A stretch of DNA of 64,000 nt from Microbulbifer agarilyticus (GCF_020171345.1 NZ_JAIUZM010000005.1:265418-329417), one strand, 5' to 3'. Shown: positions 48,834 to 62,405, counted from the first letter of the stretch. Notes: a model not told the origin generated them from the sequence alone. Translations and numbers: made by a program.

Positions 48834-49820
48834 ATGAGCAATCAAATACATCTTGAAATTGAAGTGCCCGCAGAATGTGCCGGGCAGAGGTTTGACCAGG
48901 CTGCGGCGGATTTGATCCCTGATTATTCCCGCGCACGCCTGCAAACCTGGATAAAAGGCGGCCAACTCACTATTGACGGGCGCTCCGGCAAGCCGAAGGA
49001 CAAGCTTTTCGGTGGCGAACGGCTGGTACTGCACGCGGAATTGGAGCCACAAGGGGAGTGGCTACCGCAAGAAATGGACCTGGACATCGTTTACGAGGAT
49101 GACGCCATCCTGGTAATCAACAAACCTGCGGGCCTGGTCGTCCACCCGGCAGCCGGCAATCCGGACAATACCTTGCTGAATGGCCTGCTGGCGCATAATG
49201 CGGGGCAGCAGAACATTCCTCGCGCCGGTATTGTGCACCGCCTGGATAAGGACACCAGCGGCCTGATGGTGGTGGCCAAGACCCTGCAGGCGCAGGCGGA
49301 TCTGGTGGACCAGCTCAAGGAGCGCAGCGTCAGCCGCTTGTACGACGCCATCGTGCAGGGGTCCTTAAGTGGCGGTGGCACCGTGGATGCGCCGATGGGC
49401 CGCCATCGCACGCACCGGCTGAAAATGGCCGTATTGCCCAACGCAGGAATGGGCGGCGCCAAGGAGGCGATTACTCACTATCGCCTGCAGGAGCGCTTCC
49501 GCAGCCATATGCTGGTGCGCTGCCAGCTGGAAACCGGCCGCACCCACCAGATCCGGGTGCACATGGCGCATATCCGCCACCCGCTGGTGGGCGATCCACT
49601 GTATGGCGGGCGCGGGAAGTTACCACAGGGCGCAAGTAGAGAACTGGTGGAAGCTTTGCAGCAGTTCCCCCGCCAGGCACTGCATGCCGCGGAGTTGGCA
49701 CTGATTCACCCGGAATCCGGTGAGCCGATGCTCTGGCAGGCGCCCATGCCGGAGGATATGCTGCAGCTGCTCGCGCTGTTGCGTGCCGATCGCGCGGATT
49801 CTGGCCACGACTCCGTTTGA
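48834..49820 (+). CDS. rluD: 23S rRNA pseudouridine(1911/1915/1917) synthase
   Basis: A 328-residue RluA-family pseudouridine synthase. The N-terminal S4 RNA-binding domain (RFDQAAADLIPDYSRARLQTWIKGGQLTIDG) and the catalytic motif GIVHRLDKDTSGLMVVAK with its active-site Asp are present. TGRTHQIRVHMAHIRHPLVGDPLYGG is the family C-terminal block. It modifies helix 69 of 23S rRNA. It is followed by pgeF and clpB, as in E. coli. Confidence 0.95.
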   Translation: MSNQIHLEIEVPAECAGQRFDQAAADLIPDYSRARLQTWIKGGQLTIDGRSGKPKDKLFGGERLVLHAELEPQGEWLPQEMDLDIVYEDDAILVINKPAGLVVHPAAGNPDNTLLNGLLAHNAGQQNIPRAGIVHRLDKDTSGLMVVAKTLQAQADLVDQLKERSVSRLYDAIVQGSLSGGGTVDAPMGRHRTHRLKMAVLPNAGMGGAKEAITHYRLQERFRSHMLVRCQLETGRTHQIRVHMAHIRHPLVGDPLYGGRGKLPQGASRELVEALQQFPRQALHAAELALIHPESGEPMLWQAPMPEDMLQLLALLRADRADSGHDSV

Positions 49821-49892
49821 TTGTTCGGCGCTTTGAACTCGGCTCGTTAAGCGGCTTTACGAAAAACGACTTATTGCTACACAGGATCACCC

Positions 49893-50654
49893 ATGTCTGC
49901 GGATCACTACCTCAAACCCGACTGGCCGGCGCCGGCAAATGTGCGTGCTTTCGTTACCTTGCGCGAGGGCGGTCACAGTGAGGGATGTTATGCCGCATTC
50001 AATCAAGCTGATCACGTAGGTGATTTGGCGGACGCGGTAGCCTCGAATCGGCTGCAGCTGCAGCAGGAGCTGAACCTGCCCAATGCACCCCAGTGGCTGG
50101 AACAGATTCACAGCGATAAGGTGGTGGTCGCGGGCACAGATGGCAAGGTACTTACTGCCGACGCCAGTGTTACCGGTGAGGCCGGCACCGTATGTGCGGT
50201 ACTTACCGCGGATTGCCTGCCGCTGCTGGTGACGAACCGCGATGGTACCGAGGTTGCCGCCATTCACGCGGGGTGGCGAGGACTCACCGGCGGTGTGATT
50301 CGAGAAACCCTGTCCGCGATGCAAAGCGGTCCGCAGGATTTGCTGGTGTGGCTGGGTCCCGCTATTGGCCCGCAGGCCTTCGAGTGTGGTGTGGATGTGC
50401 TGGAAGCGGCGTTCGAGTCGTCCATGAGTGAAGCCCATGCGGAAGCGATTGCCCAATGCTTTGTCCCGCACGTACAAAAACCGTTGCATTTCCTCGCTGA
50501 TATTTACGCGCTCGGCCGCGCGGAGTTGGCCGAGCTTGGTGTTACTCAAATTTTTGGTGGAGATCGCTGCACTGTCACCGAGGAGGCGGCCTTCTTTTCC
50601 TACCGCAGGGACGGTGATACCGGCCGAATGGCATCTCTTATCTGGTTTGAATAA
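49893..50654 (+). CDS. pgeF: Laccase-domain protein / purine nucleoside phosphorylase YfiH
   Basis: A 253-residue member of the multicopper-oxidase-like YfiH family (E. coli PgeF corrects L-Ser misincorporation in peptidoglycan; relatives act as purine nucleoside phosphorylases). Family motifs present are QIHSDKVV, LTADCLPLLV, HAGWRGLTGGV and WLGPAIGPQAFECG, with zinc ligands His (HAGW, QIHS) and Cys. It lies 72 bases after rluD, likely co-transcribed. Confidence 0.93.
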   Translation: MSADHYLKPDWPAPANVRAFVTLREGGHSEGCYAAFNQADHVGDLADAVASNRLQLQQELNLPNAPQWLEQIHSDKVVVAGTDGKVLTADASVTGEAGTVCAVLTADCLPLLVTNRDGTEVAAIHAGWRGLTGGVIRETLSAMQSGPQDLLVWLGPAIGPQAFECGVDVLEAAFESSMSEAHAEAIAQCFVPHVQKPLHFLADIYALGRAELAELGVTQIFGGDRCTVTEEAAFFSYRRDGDTGRMASLIWFE

Positions 50655-50676
50655 CGCGAGTCTTCGACTCCGTCAA

Positions 50677-50704
50677 CTTGAAAATCCGCAGTAAGCCCGC
50701 AAAT
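50677..50704 (+). promoter_or_regulatory. Heat-shock (sigma-32) promoter of clpB
   Basis: CTTGAAA (50677-50683) and CCCGCAAAT (50696-50704) with a 12-base spacer resemble the sigma-32 consensus (CTTGAAA, CCCCATNT), about 93 bases before clpB. Confidence 0.7.
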
Positions 50705-50797
50705 TACTGATCAGCACTAGACTGTATTCGTCATTGTGTTTCCGTGCGTCGCACTTTTCTTTTTCGGCGCGCCAATGATCAGGAGAGGGGAGTACGC

Positions 50798-53404
<2,607 letters not shown>

Positions 53405-53457
53405 TATTCAGGTGACTATTAATCGGTGCCGGAGTGGGCCCGGGGAAGGGGCCCAAG

Positions 53458-53499
53458 TAATAGACCGCTGGTATTAGACCGCTGGTAAGAACTCGGTGG
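53458..53499 (+). repeat. 14-bp tandem repeats between clpB and the efflux adaptor
   Basis: Three units of TANTAGACCGCTGG type start at 53458, 53472 and 53486; the third is diverged. They lie right before the ribosome-binding region of the adaptor gene. Confidence 0.6.
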
Positions 53500-53514
53500 T
53501 AATGGAATGGATGT

Positions 53515-54708
53515 ATGACACTGGCAAGGCAGCTATTTAACTGGCGCATGTTTTGGATGCTGCTGGCCTGCCTTGTGGTGTTCGGCGGTATCTTCGGTTT
53601 CAAGTTTTTTGGCCTGTATATGATGAACCAGGCCATGGACAACATGTCGCTGCCTCCCGCCACCGTGACCACCACCCGTGTACAGCAGCAGCGCTGGCAG
53701 GCTAAGTTGAATGCAGTGGGCAGCCTGCGCGCGGTCAATGGTGTCGACGTTACCACTCAGGCGCAGGGCAAGGTAAAGGCAATCTATTTTGAATCCGGCC
53801 AGCCCGTCGATGAGGGAGCTGTGCTGGTTGAATTGATTGCGGAGCCGGAAACCGCACAGATCGAAGTGTTGGAAGCGGAGCGCCGCCTGGCAGAGCGGGA
53901 ATTCAAGCGGATATCCGAGCTGTATAAAAAAGGTGTCGCTACCCTGCGCGAACTGGATGAGGCCCAGTCCAATATCGACCAGGTTCTTGCAAGCTTACTG
54001 GTGCAACGGGCCACCATCGAAGAGCGCACGATTACCGCCCCATTTTCTGGGCGCCTGGGTATTCGCCGGGTTGATCTGGGGCAAAACGTGGCACCCGGTG
54101 ATGCCGTCGTATCCCTGCAGCAGCTGCATCCCATCTTTGTGGATTTCTCCCTCGCGGAGCAGGATTTTTCCCGCGTAAAGGAAGGGCAGGGTATTGAGCT
54201 CAATGCCCCGGCGGTACCCACACAGACTTTTCAGGGGCGTATTACTGCCATCGACCCGGCCATCGACCCGCGCAATCGCACTTTTTTGCTTCAGGCCACC
54301 CTGGAAAATCCCGAGGGGCGTTTGCGCCCCGGCATGTTTGCCGACGTGGCGGTGAAGGTGGAAAAGTTTCGCACTGTGCTCGTAGTGCCGCGTACCGCAA
54401 TCAGCTATGCACCCTACGGGAATTCGGTATTTATCATTCGCAAGCAGCAGGGCAAGCCCGAGCCAAAAGCGCCACAAAAGCCAATACTCGGAAGGGCCCC
54501 GCCACCACAAACGGACCTAGTGGCAATAAAGCGGTTTGTTAAAACCGGTGAGGTGCGCGGCGACATGATCGAAATCACCGAGGGCATCCAGGCCGGAGAG
54601 CAAGTGGCTACCAGTGGTCTGTTGAAATTGCGCAACGAGGGTGGGGTGATCATCAATAACGACAACCCGCCGCCGGAGCAACTGGCTCCTAAGCCGGGTA
54701 ATAGTTAG
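53515..54708 (+). CDS. RND efflux periplasmic adaptor (MexH-like)
   Basis: A 397-residue membrane-fusion protein. A single N-terminal membrane anchor (about 12-40) is followed by the barrel-sandwich hybrid (GKVKAIYFESGQPVDEGAVLVELIAEPE), a short alpha-hairpin (EAERRLAEREFKRISELYKKGVATLRELDEAQ), the second lipoyl half (RTITAPFSGRLGIRRVDLGQNVAPGDAVVSLQQL) and the beta-barrel (GRLRPGMFADVAVKVEKF). A Pro-rich insertion at about 312-325 is unusual. It couples the inner-membrane pump encoded next to a TolC-like channel that is not in this window. ATG at 53511 also fits the ribosome site but gives the wrong frame. Confidence 0.92.
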   Translation: MTLARQLFNWRMFWMLLACLVVFGGIFGFKFFGLYMMNQAMDNMSLPPATVTTTRVQQQRWQAKLNAVGSLRAVNGVDVTTQAQGKVKAIYFESGQPVDEGAVLVELIAEPETAQIEVLEAERRLAEREFKRISELYKKGVATLRELDEAQSNIDQVLASLLVQRATIEERTITAPFSGRLGIRRVDLGQNVAPGDAVVSLQQLHPIFVDFSLAEQDFSRVKEGQGIELNAPAVPTQTFQGRITAIDPAIDPRNRTFLLQATLENPEGRLRPGMFADVAVKVEKFRTVLVVPRTAISYAPYGNSVFIIRKQQGKPEPKAPQKPILGRAPPPQTDLVAIKRFVKTGEVRGDMIEITEGIQAGEQVATSGLLKLRNEGGVIINNDNPPPEQLAPKPGNS

Positions 54709-54737
54709 CCCGCAAACGCCGCTGGCAGGGACGCCGA

Positions 54738-57700
54738 GTGCAGTTTACCGACATCTTTATTCGTAAACCGGTTCTGGCCTGTGTGGTCAGCCTGTTTATT
54801 TTTCTACTCGGCCTGCGCTCCACTGCCGAACTCAATGTGCGTCAGTACCCCGAGTTGGAAAATGCGGTCATCACCATCAGCACCGTGTATGTCGGCGCGG
54901 ATGCAGATCTGGTGCAGGGGTTTATCACTACTCCACTGGAGCAGGAGATTGCCACCGCTGATGGACTCGATTACATCGTTTCTACCAGTATTCAGGGTAT
55001 CTCGGTAATCCAGGCTTACGTGCGGTTGGATTACGACCCCAATCAGGTCCTCACCCAGGTGGTCGCCAAGGTCAACAAGCTGCGCAATGAATTGCCGCTG
55101 GAGTCGGAAGACCCCACGGTAGATCTGGCGGTGGGTGAGACCATTGCCGCCATGTATCTCTCCTTCTCCTCTGAAATCCTCGATAACAACCAGATCACCG
55201 ACTACATCACGCGCGCGGTGCAACCCAAACTTTCTACCATTGCCGGCGTGCAGCGGGCGCAGCTGCTGGGCAATCGCACTTTTGCCATGCGGGTCTGGCT
55301 GCGGCCGGCGGAAATGGCGGCGCAGGGGGTTACTCCTGGAGACGTCAGCAGTGCCTTGCGCCAGAACAACATCCTGGCCTCCATTGGCAGCACCAAGGGC
55401 ACCCGCGTGGCAATGGATATCCGCGCGGATACGGATATTGCGACGGAACAGGCGTTTCGCCAGCTGGTGGTGCGCGCCGATGGCGATCAGCTGGTCCGCC
55501 TTGAAGATGTTGCCGATGTTGAGCTTGGGTCGGAATCCTATGAAACCTCGGTGACCTTCAACGGGCGTTCCGCCACCTTTGTCGCGGTTGAAGTGGCGCC
55601 GGATGCAAATGCATTGGATGTGATTGCCGATGTGCGCGACGAACTGTACAACGAAGTTTTCCCGCAGCTGCCCGAAGGCATGCTGGGGGAGATTCCCTAC
55701 GACAGCACCGAGTACATCCAGGATTCGATCAACGAAGTGGTGAAAACCATTGCCGAGGCGGTGCTGATTGTGATCGTGGTGATCTACCTGTTTCTGGGGT
55801 CGATTCGCAGTGTGATCATTCCGGCAATCGCGGTGCCGCTGTCCATGGTCGGCGCGTTGTTCCTGATGCTACTGATGGGGTTTACCATCAATCTATTGAC
55901 ACTCCTCGCCATGGTGCTCGCCATCGGTATTGTGGTGGACGATGCAATCATCGTGCTGGAAAACGTGCATCGGCATATCGAAGAGGGTATGACGCCGATG
56001 GATGCGGCTTTAAAGGGCGCGCGTGAACTGGCCTGGCCTATTGTGGCCATGACCACGACGCTAATCGCGGTATATTTACCCATCGGCTTTCTCGGCGGCC
56101 TTACCGGGACCCTGTTTGTGGAGTTCGCGTTTACCCTTGCCGCCGCGGTATTGCTGTCGGGCGTGGTGGCCCTGACGTTGTCACCGATGATGGCGGCGAA
56201 GGTATTGCGCGCGGAAGATGGTAAGCGTGGTAATCGCTTTGAAGCCTGGATTGAACGACGCCTCGGTGCGCTGGAGTCTGGATACCGCCGCCGCTTGCAC
56301 AGCGCACTGGACGCGCGGCTGGTCATTCTGGTGTTTGGTGGTGTGGTTCTGTGCAGCTGCTACTTCCTGTTTATCACTTCCCCCAGCGAACTTGAACCGA
56401 AAGAAGATCGTGGCTTTATCCTCGGTATTGCCAGCGGTGACTCCTTCGCCACCCTGGACTATATGGAGCAATTCACCGAGGAAATTAATGGCGTGCGCGA
56501 CCGGCATCCGGAAGTGGAGAACTTGTTTCTGCTAAATGGTGTGGGCGGCGCGGGAAATAGCCCCAATAGTGCGATTGCCGGTTTCGTGCTGTCTTCGTGG
56601 AACAAGCGTGACAAGGATACTCAGGAAATGCGTGAGGTTATCCGCGGTGAGGTTTCACAGATTGCCGGCTTGAAGATCGCCACCTTTGTACCGCCGAGCC
56701 TGCCGACGGCCGGTGGGCGCTTGCCGGTGGAGTTTGTGGTGGGTACCACCGAGCCGATATCGACGCTGGCCGGTTTTGCCGATGACATTATGCAGCGCGC
56801 GCGCGCCAGCCGCCGCTTCATCTTCCTCGATGCGGATTTGAAGATCGACAAGCCGCGCATCGAAGTGGTCATCGATCGCGACAAGGCGGCCTCCATCGGC
56901 GTAACCATGGCGGATATTGCACGGGAACTTGGCTCCATGATGTCCGGCGCCTACACCAACCGCTTTGCTCTGGAAAACCGCAGTTACAAAGTGATTCCGC
57001 AGGTGGTGCGTGTCGAGCGCCTCTCCGCCGATCAGCTCAAGCAGTATTACATTCGCGCCGGTGACGGCACTCTGGTTCCCTTGTCGACGCTGGTGCGGCT
57101 GGAAGAAACCGTCGAGCCGCAACAGCTGAAACGTTTCCAGCAGTTAAATGCCGTGACCATATCCGGCGTGCCCCGGCCCGGGGTGCCGCTGGGGGAGGCG
57201 TTGGGGGTGCTTGAGAGTGCCGCGCAGGAGGTGTTGCCGCGGGAGTATTCCGTGGACTATTCCGGACAGTCGCGCCAGTACAAGAAAGAGGGCTCCGATC
57301 TGGTAGTGACATTCTTCTTTGCCATGATCGTGATTTATTTGGTACTGGCCGCACAGTTTGAATCCTGGCGCGATCCATTAATCATGCTGGTGACGGTGCC
57401 CATGAGTGTGTGCGGGGCGATGATTTTCGTGAGCCTCGGGCTGACCACCCTGAATATCTATACCCAGGTGGGGCTGGTTACCCTGATCGGGGTAATTTCC
57501 AAGCACGGTATCTTGATCGTGGAGTTTGCCAATCAGCTGCAGCTGCAGGGAAAAAGTAAGCGGCAGGCCATTGAGGAAGCGTCGAGTATCCGGCTGCGCC
57601 CGATCCTGATGACCACCGCCTCTCTGGTGCTGGCGATGGTGCCGCTGTTACTCGCCGCGGGTCCCGGTGGTGGGGCGCGTTTTGCCATGGGGCTGGTGGT

Positions 57701-57851
57701 CGCATCCGGCATGACCATCGGCACTCTGTTTACCTTGTTTGTGGTGCCGGCAATGTATTTATTGCTGGGGACGGATTTTGCGCGCGAGCGCCAGAGTGAC
57801 GATTCGGGGAGTGATGGTGAGCTGGCGGAGAGCGAGGGCCCCGCGCATTGA
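54738..57851 (+). CDS. RND multidrug efflux transporter, inner-membrane pump (MexI-like)
   Basis: A 1,037-residue HAE1-type RND permease with 12 membrane helices and two large periplasmic loops. The proton-relay aspartate pair is in AIGIVVDDAIIVLENVHRHIEEGM (TM4), with the TM10 Lys in LIGVISKHGILIVEFANQL. The adaptor encoded 29 bases upstream completes two parts of the tripartite pump. The GTG at 54738 has AGGGA upstream. The family exports drugs, dyes or signal molecules; the substrate is unknown. No regulator or outer-membrane channel is adjacent. Confidence 0.95.
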   Translation: MQFTDIFIRKPVLACVVSLFIFLLGLRSTAELNVRQYPELENAVITISTVYVGADADLVQGFITTPLEQEIATADGLDYIVSTSIQGISVIQAYVRLDYDPNQVLTQVVAKVNKLRNELPLESEDPTVDLAVGETIAAMYLSFSSEILDNNQITDYITRAVQPKLSTIAGVQRAQLLGNRTFAMRVWLRPAEMAAQGVTPGDVSSALRQNNILASIGSTKGTRVAMDIRADTDIATEQAFRQLVVRADGDQLVRLEDVADVELGSESYETSVTFNGRSATFVAVEVAPDANALDVIADVRDELYNEVFPQLPEGMLGEIPYDSTEYIQDSINEVVKTIAEAVLIVIVVIYLFLGSIRSVIIPAIAVPLSMVGALFLMLLMGFTINLLTLLAMVLAIGIVVDDAIIVLENVHRHIEEGMTPMDAALKGARELAWPIVAMTTTLIAVYLPIGFLGGLTGTLFVEFAFTLAAAVLLSGVVALTLSPMMAAKVLRAEDGKRGNRFEAWIERRLGALESGYRRRLHSALDARLVILVFGGVVLCSCYFLFITSPSELEPKEDRGFILGIASGDSFATLDYMEQFTEEINGVRDRHPEVENLFLLNGVGGAGNSPNSAIAGFVLSSWNKRDKDTQEMREVIRGEVSQIAGLKIATFVPPSLPTAGGRLPVEFVVGTTEPISTLAGFADDIMQRARASRRFIFLDADLKIDKPRIEVVIDRDKAASIGVTMADIARELGSMMSGAYTNRFALENRSYKVIPQVVRVERLSADQLKQYYIRAGDGTLVPLSTLVRLEETVEPQQLKRFQQLNAVTISGVPRPGVPLGEALGVLESAAQEVLPREYSVDYSGQSRQYKKEGSDLVVTFFFAMIVIYLVLAAQFESWRDPLIMLVTVPMSVCGAMIFVSLGLTTLNIYTQVGLVTLIGVISKHGILIVEFANQLQLQGKSKRQAIEEASSIRLRPILMTTASLVLAMVPLLLAAGPGGGARFAMGLVVASGMTIGTLFTLFVVPAMYLLLGTDFARERQSDDSGSDGELAESEGPAH

Positions 57852-57890
57852 GTGAGTAGGGCCGGGGGATGGAGGTGCTGGTGTTTCGGG

Positions 57891-58373
57891 TTAGCAGTTG
57901 TTGAGCAGAATTTCCCGGGTCTGCTGGATGCGCTGCTGGCGCTCCTCTTCCCCAAGTACGCGGTAATTGCCACTGGCATCCACTTCGCGCACACGCGAGC
58001 GGGCCTCGAGCTCTTGCAGGCGTCGCTGTGCGCTCTGGCAGCGCTGGGTGCGAGCGGCCATTTCGGCCTGGTCGAGCTGTATCTGCTGGTCCTGATCCGC
58101 TTGGGCGGTTTCTGCTGGGGTGGTTGCCGGGGTTTCTTCGGGCTTTGCCTCGGTTGCCAGTTGACTGTTGGCCTGCAGAGTCTGCTGTTCATTTTGCCAC
58201 TGGCGGTAGCGCTCGGATTTGGGCGCTTTAACGACTTCGACCTGCTCCTTCTGCGGGGGCTGCGAGCCAAAGTGCACCACCCCATTTTCGTCTACCCATT
58301 TATAGATGCCATCGGCATGGGCGGCCGCCATTAGGCCCAGAGACAGAAAAAAGGATACAAGCAGAGTGCGCAT
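57891..58373 (-). CDS. DUF4124-domain secreted protein
   Basis: A 160-residue protein with a signal peptide (MRTLLVSFFLSLGLMAAAHA) and the DUF4124 core DGIYKWVDENGVVHFGSQPP, followed by a Glu/Gln/Thr/Ala-rich, partly coiled segment (about 45-110) and a helical C terminus ending CQSAQRRLQELEARSRVREVD...REILLNNC. The two Cys may pair. DUF4124 proteins are common in the gammaproteobacterial periplasm with no known function. The ATG at 58373 has only a weak SD; an in-frame upstream start at 58505 lacks a signal peptide and is rejected. It converges with the pump gene. Confidence 0.8.
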   Translation of the reverse strand: MRTLLVSFFLSLGLMAAAHADGIYKWVDENGVVHFGSQPPQKEQVEVVKAPKSERYRQWQNEQQTLQANSQLATEAKPEETPATTPAETAQADQDQQIQLDQAEMAARTQRCQSAQRRLQELEARSRVREVDASGNYRVLGEEERQQRIQQTREILLNNC

Positions 58374-58930
58374 GAGAAGCCGCCTTGTCGAGTGTTGCCG
58401 TGGTTGCAAATCGGTATTGTTATCTCGCCATTGTACCGGGCGAGGGCGGGTATCTCGCAACCCAGTTAACACTTTATGGGTGGCAGGCCGCCTGCAGCGG
58501 CCCAATCAGGGGCAAATTGGCCGGCGATTGCCCCCTATTTGCCGCAATTTGTCCCACGAGGCCCCGGGCTGGTTGACACTGGCGGTTCAAACTGGACAAT
58601 TTGCGCCTCGCTCGGCGAAGTAGATGTCCCCGCAACACCCCGCGGTCCGCACTCTCCCCCAGTGGGTTAAGCACCCACTACCTCCTGCCGAGGAGGTCCT
58701 CCCCATCTGGAGGCCTTGGAACACGCACTCCGGTTCGATGACCGGTCGGGTTCCGCGCAAAAATAGCGCTGCCGTGAAGCTATCCTAAAAAACGGGCTAT
58801 TTCTGCGTTTAAGGCTGATATTTATCACGCTTTTCCTTTAGAATCGCCGTCTGGCTTTCGCACGCCTGGCATTTCTTTCGCTCGTGGATGATGCGGATCC
58901 TAAAATTTAGCTTTTTTTGAGGTGGCTCAC
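58374..58930 (+). other. Upstream region of the ilvIHC genes
   Basis: About 557 bases without a convincing protein gene. The notable part is a set of mutually exclusive hairpin arms at 58661-58713. A TAGAAT sequence near 58839-58844 could be a -10 box. I saw no leader peptide rich in Ile, Leu or Val. Confidence 0.5.
58661..58713 (+). promoter_or_regulatory. Alternating hairpin arms upstream of ilvI
   Basis: AGTGGGT/ACCCACT (58661-58667 with 58673-58679) is followed by four short arms in the order CCTCC, GGAGG, CCTCC, GGAGG (58681, 58692, 58698, 58709). The second arm can pair with the first or the third, a switch-like layout. No T-tract follows directly. Function unproven. Confidence 0.35.
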
Positions 58931-60667
58931 GTGGAATTACTCTCCGGCGGCGATATGTTGGTTCGCGCGCTGCAGGATGAAGGGGTAGACCTGATTTTCG
59001 GTTACCCCGGCGGTTCAGCGCTGCATATATACGATGCAATCTTCCGGCAGAAGAGCATCAAGCATGTGCTAGTGCGTCATGAGCAGGGTGCCACGCACGC
59101 TGCAGACGGCTACGCCCGTGCTACCGGTAACACCGGTGTGGTGCTGGTGACGTCTGGTCCCGGTGCTACCAATGCCATTACCGGCATTGCCACCGCCTAT
59201 ATGGATTCCATTCCTATGGTGGTAATTTCTGGTCAGGTGCCTTCCGAAAAGATCGGTGAGGATGCTTTCCAGGAAACCGATATGGTGGGCTGCTCCCGCC
59301 CGATCGTGAAGCACAGCTTCCTGGTGAAAAAAGCCGAAGATATTCCCGAAGTGGTCAAGAAGGCGTTTTATATCGCTGCGACCGGCCGTCCTGGTCCCGT
59401 GGTCATCGATATTCCAAAGGATGTCACCAACCCGGTAGACCGCTATCCGTACCAGTATCCGGAAAAGCTGCGTATGCGCTCCTATACCCCGGCGGGTAAA
59501 GGTCACGCCGGCCAGATTCGCAAGGCCGTAGCGCTGTTGCTGTCTGCCAAGCGTCCGGTAATTTACGCCGGTGGCGGCGTGATTCAGGGCGATGGCTCTG
59601 AGCTGTTGACCGAATTGGCGCAGCGCCTGAATTTTCCGGTAACTAATACCCTGATGGGCCTTGGTGCATACCCCGGTACCGATAAACGTTTCCTGGGCAT
59701 GCTGGGTATGCACGGTACCTTTGAGGCGAATACCGCCATGCACCATGCAGATGTGATTTTGGCAGTGGGTGCACGCTTTGATGACCGGGTGACCAACACC
59801 CCGAACAAGTTCTGTCCCGGAGCGAAGGTAATCCACATCGATGTGGACCCCGCGTCTATTTCCAAAACCATTACCGCAGATGTGCCGATCGTTGGCACAG
59901 TGCAGTCGGTGCTGGGTGAAATGCTGGAAATGCTGAAGTCCTCGAAAGAGATGCCCGATCAGTCTGCAATTGTTGACTGGTGGCGTCAGATCGATGACTG
60001 GCGCGAGCGTCACGGCCTGTACACGGCGCCGCGCTACCGCACCGATGGCGACATGATCATGCCGCAAGAGGTAATCAGTGCGGTGCATAAGATTACCGGT
60101 GGTGATGCATTCGTGACATCTGATGTAGGTCAACACCAGATGTTCGCCGCGCAGTACTATTTGTTTGATAAGCCGCGCCGCTGGATCAACTCGGGTGGCC
60201 TCGGCACCATGGGCTTTGGCCTGCCGGCGGCACTGGGGGTGAAAATGGCTCACCCGGATTCAGAAGTTGTCTGCGTGACCGGTGAAGGCAGTATCCAGAT
60301 GTGCATTCAGGAACTGTCCACGGCCACCCAGTACAACTTGCCGGTAAAAATTCTTTGTCTGAATAACCAGGCCCTGGGCATGGTGAAGCAGTGGCAGGAA
60401 ATGCAGTACGAGGGGCGCCTTTCCAACAGTGTGTATGAAGAGTCCCTGCCGGACTTTATCGCACTGGCGGAAGCCTACGGGCACCTTGGAATGAAGATCG
60501 AGCATCGCGACGAGCTGCACGGCAAGCTGGCCGAAGCCTTCGCGATCAAAGATCGCACCGTGTTTATCGATGTTTATGTCGATCCGACGGAACACGTATA
60601 CCCCATGCAGGTGATGCCGAGTGGCTCCATGCGGGATATGTGGCTGAGTAAGACGGAACGGACGTAA
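58931..60667 (+). CDS. ilvI: Acetolactate synthase large subunit
   Basis: A 578-residue ThDP-dependent acetohydroxyacid synthase, catalysing the first common step of Val, Leu and Ile synthesis. The [15 protein letters not shown] and [21 protein letters not shown] blocks contain the catalytic Glu, and the ThDP-binding motif is [29 protein letters not shown]. The GTG at 58931 is chosen because [14 protein letters not shown] aligns with the family N terminus and GAGG lies eight bases upstream; a GTG at 58922 is the alternative. It is followed by the small subunit 15 bases on. Confidence 0.96.
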   Translation: MELLSGGDMLVRALQDEGVDLIFGYPGGSALHIYDAIFRQKSIKHVLVRHEQGATHAADGYARATGNTGVVLVTSGPGATNAITGIATAYMDSIPMVVISGQVPSEKIGEDAFQETDMVGCSRPIVKHSFLVKKAEDIPEVVKKAFYIAATGRPGPVVIDIPKDVTNPVDRYPYQYPEKLRMRSYTPAGKGHAGQIRKAVALLLSAKRPVIYAGGGVIQGDGSELLTELAQRLNFPVTNTLMGLGAYPGTDKRFLGMLGMHGTFEANTAMHHADVILAVGARFDDRVTNTPNKFCPGAKVIHIDVDPASISKTITADVPIVGTVQSVLGEMLEMLKSSKEMPDQSAIVDWWRQIDDWRERHGLYTAPRYRTDGDMIMPQEVISAVHKITGGDAFVTSDVGQHQMFAAQYYLFDKPRRWINSGGLGTMGFGLPAALGVKMAHPDSEVVCVTGEGSIQMCIQELSTATQYNLPVKILCLNNQALGMVKQWQEMQYEGRLSNSVYEESLPDFIALAEAYGHLGMKIEHRDELHGKLAEAFAIKDRTVFIDVYVDPTEHVYPMQVMPSGSMRDMWLSKTERT

Positions 60668-60682
60668 AGGGAGATAAACAGG

Positions 60683-61174
60683 ATGCGCAGAATCATTTCA
60701 GTTCTGATGGAGAACGAGCCCGGGGCATTGTCGCGGGTAGTTGGCCTGTTTTCTCAACGTGGCTACAACATTGAAAGTCTTACGGTAGCGCCAACCGAAG
60801 ATGCGACGCTGTCGCGTCTGACGCTGACGACGATCGGGGACGATCATAAGATCGAACAGATCACCAAGAATCTGAACAAGCTGATCGATGTCGTGAAGCT
60901 GGTGGACCTTACCGAGGGTTCGCACATTGAGCGCGAACTACTGCTGGTGAAGGTGCGCGCGACCGGTGCACAGCGTGATGAAGTTAAGCGCAGTGTGGAT
61001 ATTTTCCGCGGTCAGATTGTCGACGTCACCAGCAACATGTACACGGTGCAGGTGTCAGGCACCAGTGAAAAGCTCGACGCTTTCTTACAGGCCCTGGGCG
61101 AGCACACCATTATGGAAACGGTACGTTCCGGGGTGAGCGGTATTGCCCGCGGTGAGAAAATTCTCAGTATTTAA
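60683..61174 (+). CDS. ilvH: Acetolactate synthase small (regulatory) subunit
   Basis: A 163-residue ACT-domain protein (RRIISVLMENEPGALSRVVGLFSQRGYNIESLTVAPTEDATLSRLTLTT) with the C-terminal IlvH domain (REGLLVKVRA-like ERELLLVKVRATGAQRDEVKRSVDIFRGQIVDV). It binds valine for feedback inhibition and stimulates the large subunit. It starts 15 bases after ilvI with GGGAGA upstream and precedes ilvC by 78 bases. Confidence 0.97.
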   Translation: MRRIISVLMENEPGALSRVVGLFSQRGYNIESLTVAPTEDATLSRLTLTTIGDDHKIEQITKNLNKLIDVVKLVDLTEGSHIERELLLVKVRATGAQRDEVKRSVDIFRGQIVDVTSNMYTVQVSGTSEKLDAFLQALGEHTIMETVRSGVSGIARGEKILSI

Positions 61175-61249
61175 GTGTCAAACAACCAAACAGGAATTTC
61201 TGGGCTTTGAGTCCAGAGTGAACTTCAAAGCACATTAAGCAGGAAGTAA

Positions 61250-62278
<1,029 letters not shown>

Positions 62279-62308
62279 TTCTGTTGAATTAGCAGCGTTC
62301 GATCACAA

Positions 62309-62344
62309 AGCGGTGGGGCTTGATGGCCTCACCGCTTTTTTTTT
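62309..62344 (+). terminator. Rho-independent terminator after ilvC
   Basis: An 11-bp stem with one G-U pair (AGCGGTGGGGC / GCCTCACCGCT) and a 6-base loop is followed by a run of about ten T's. Confidence 0.92.
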
Positions 62345-62405
62345 GCCGCTGCGCCACTGTACACTGCGAGGGTAATTAGTCAGTCGTGCTTTTAAGGAAG
62401 CCTGT

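Noticed and set aside
53435..53455. Terminator after clpB
   Set aside because: TGGGCCC/GGGCCCA can form a 7-bp hairpin, but it is followed by AGTAATAG and not by a T-run.
58628..58788. Leader peptide for ilv attenuation
   Set aside because: The open frame through the hairpins is rich in Pro and Arg with no run of Ile, Leu or Val codons and no SD.
59069..60253. 394-codon open frame on the minus strand
   Set aside because: Antisense to ilvI; His/Arg-rich and without recognisable motif.
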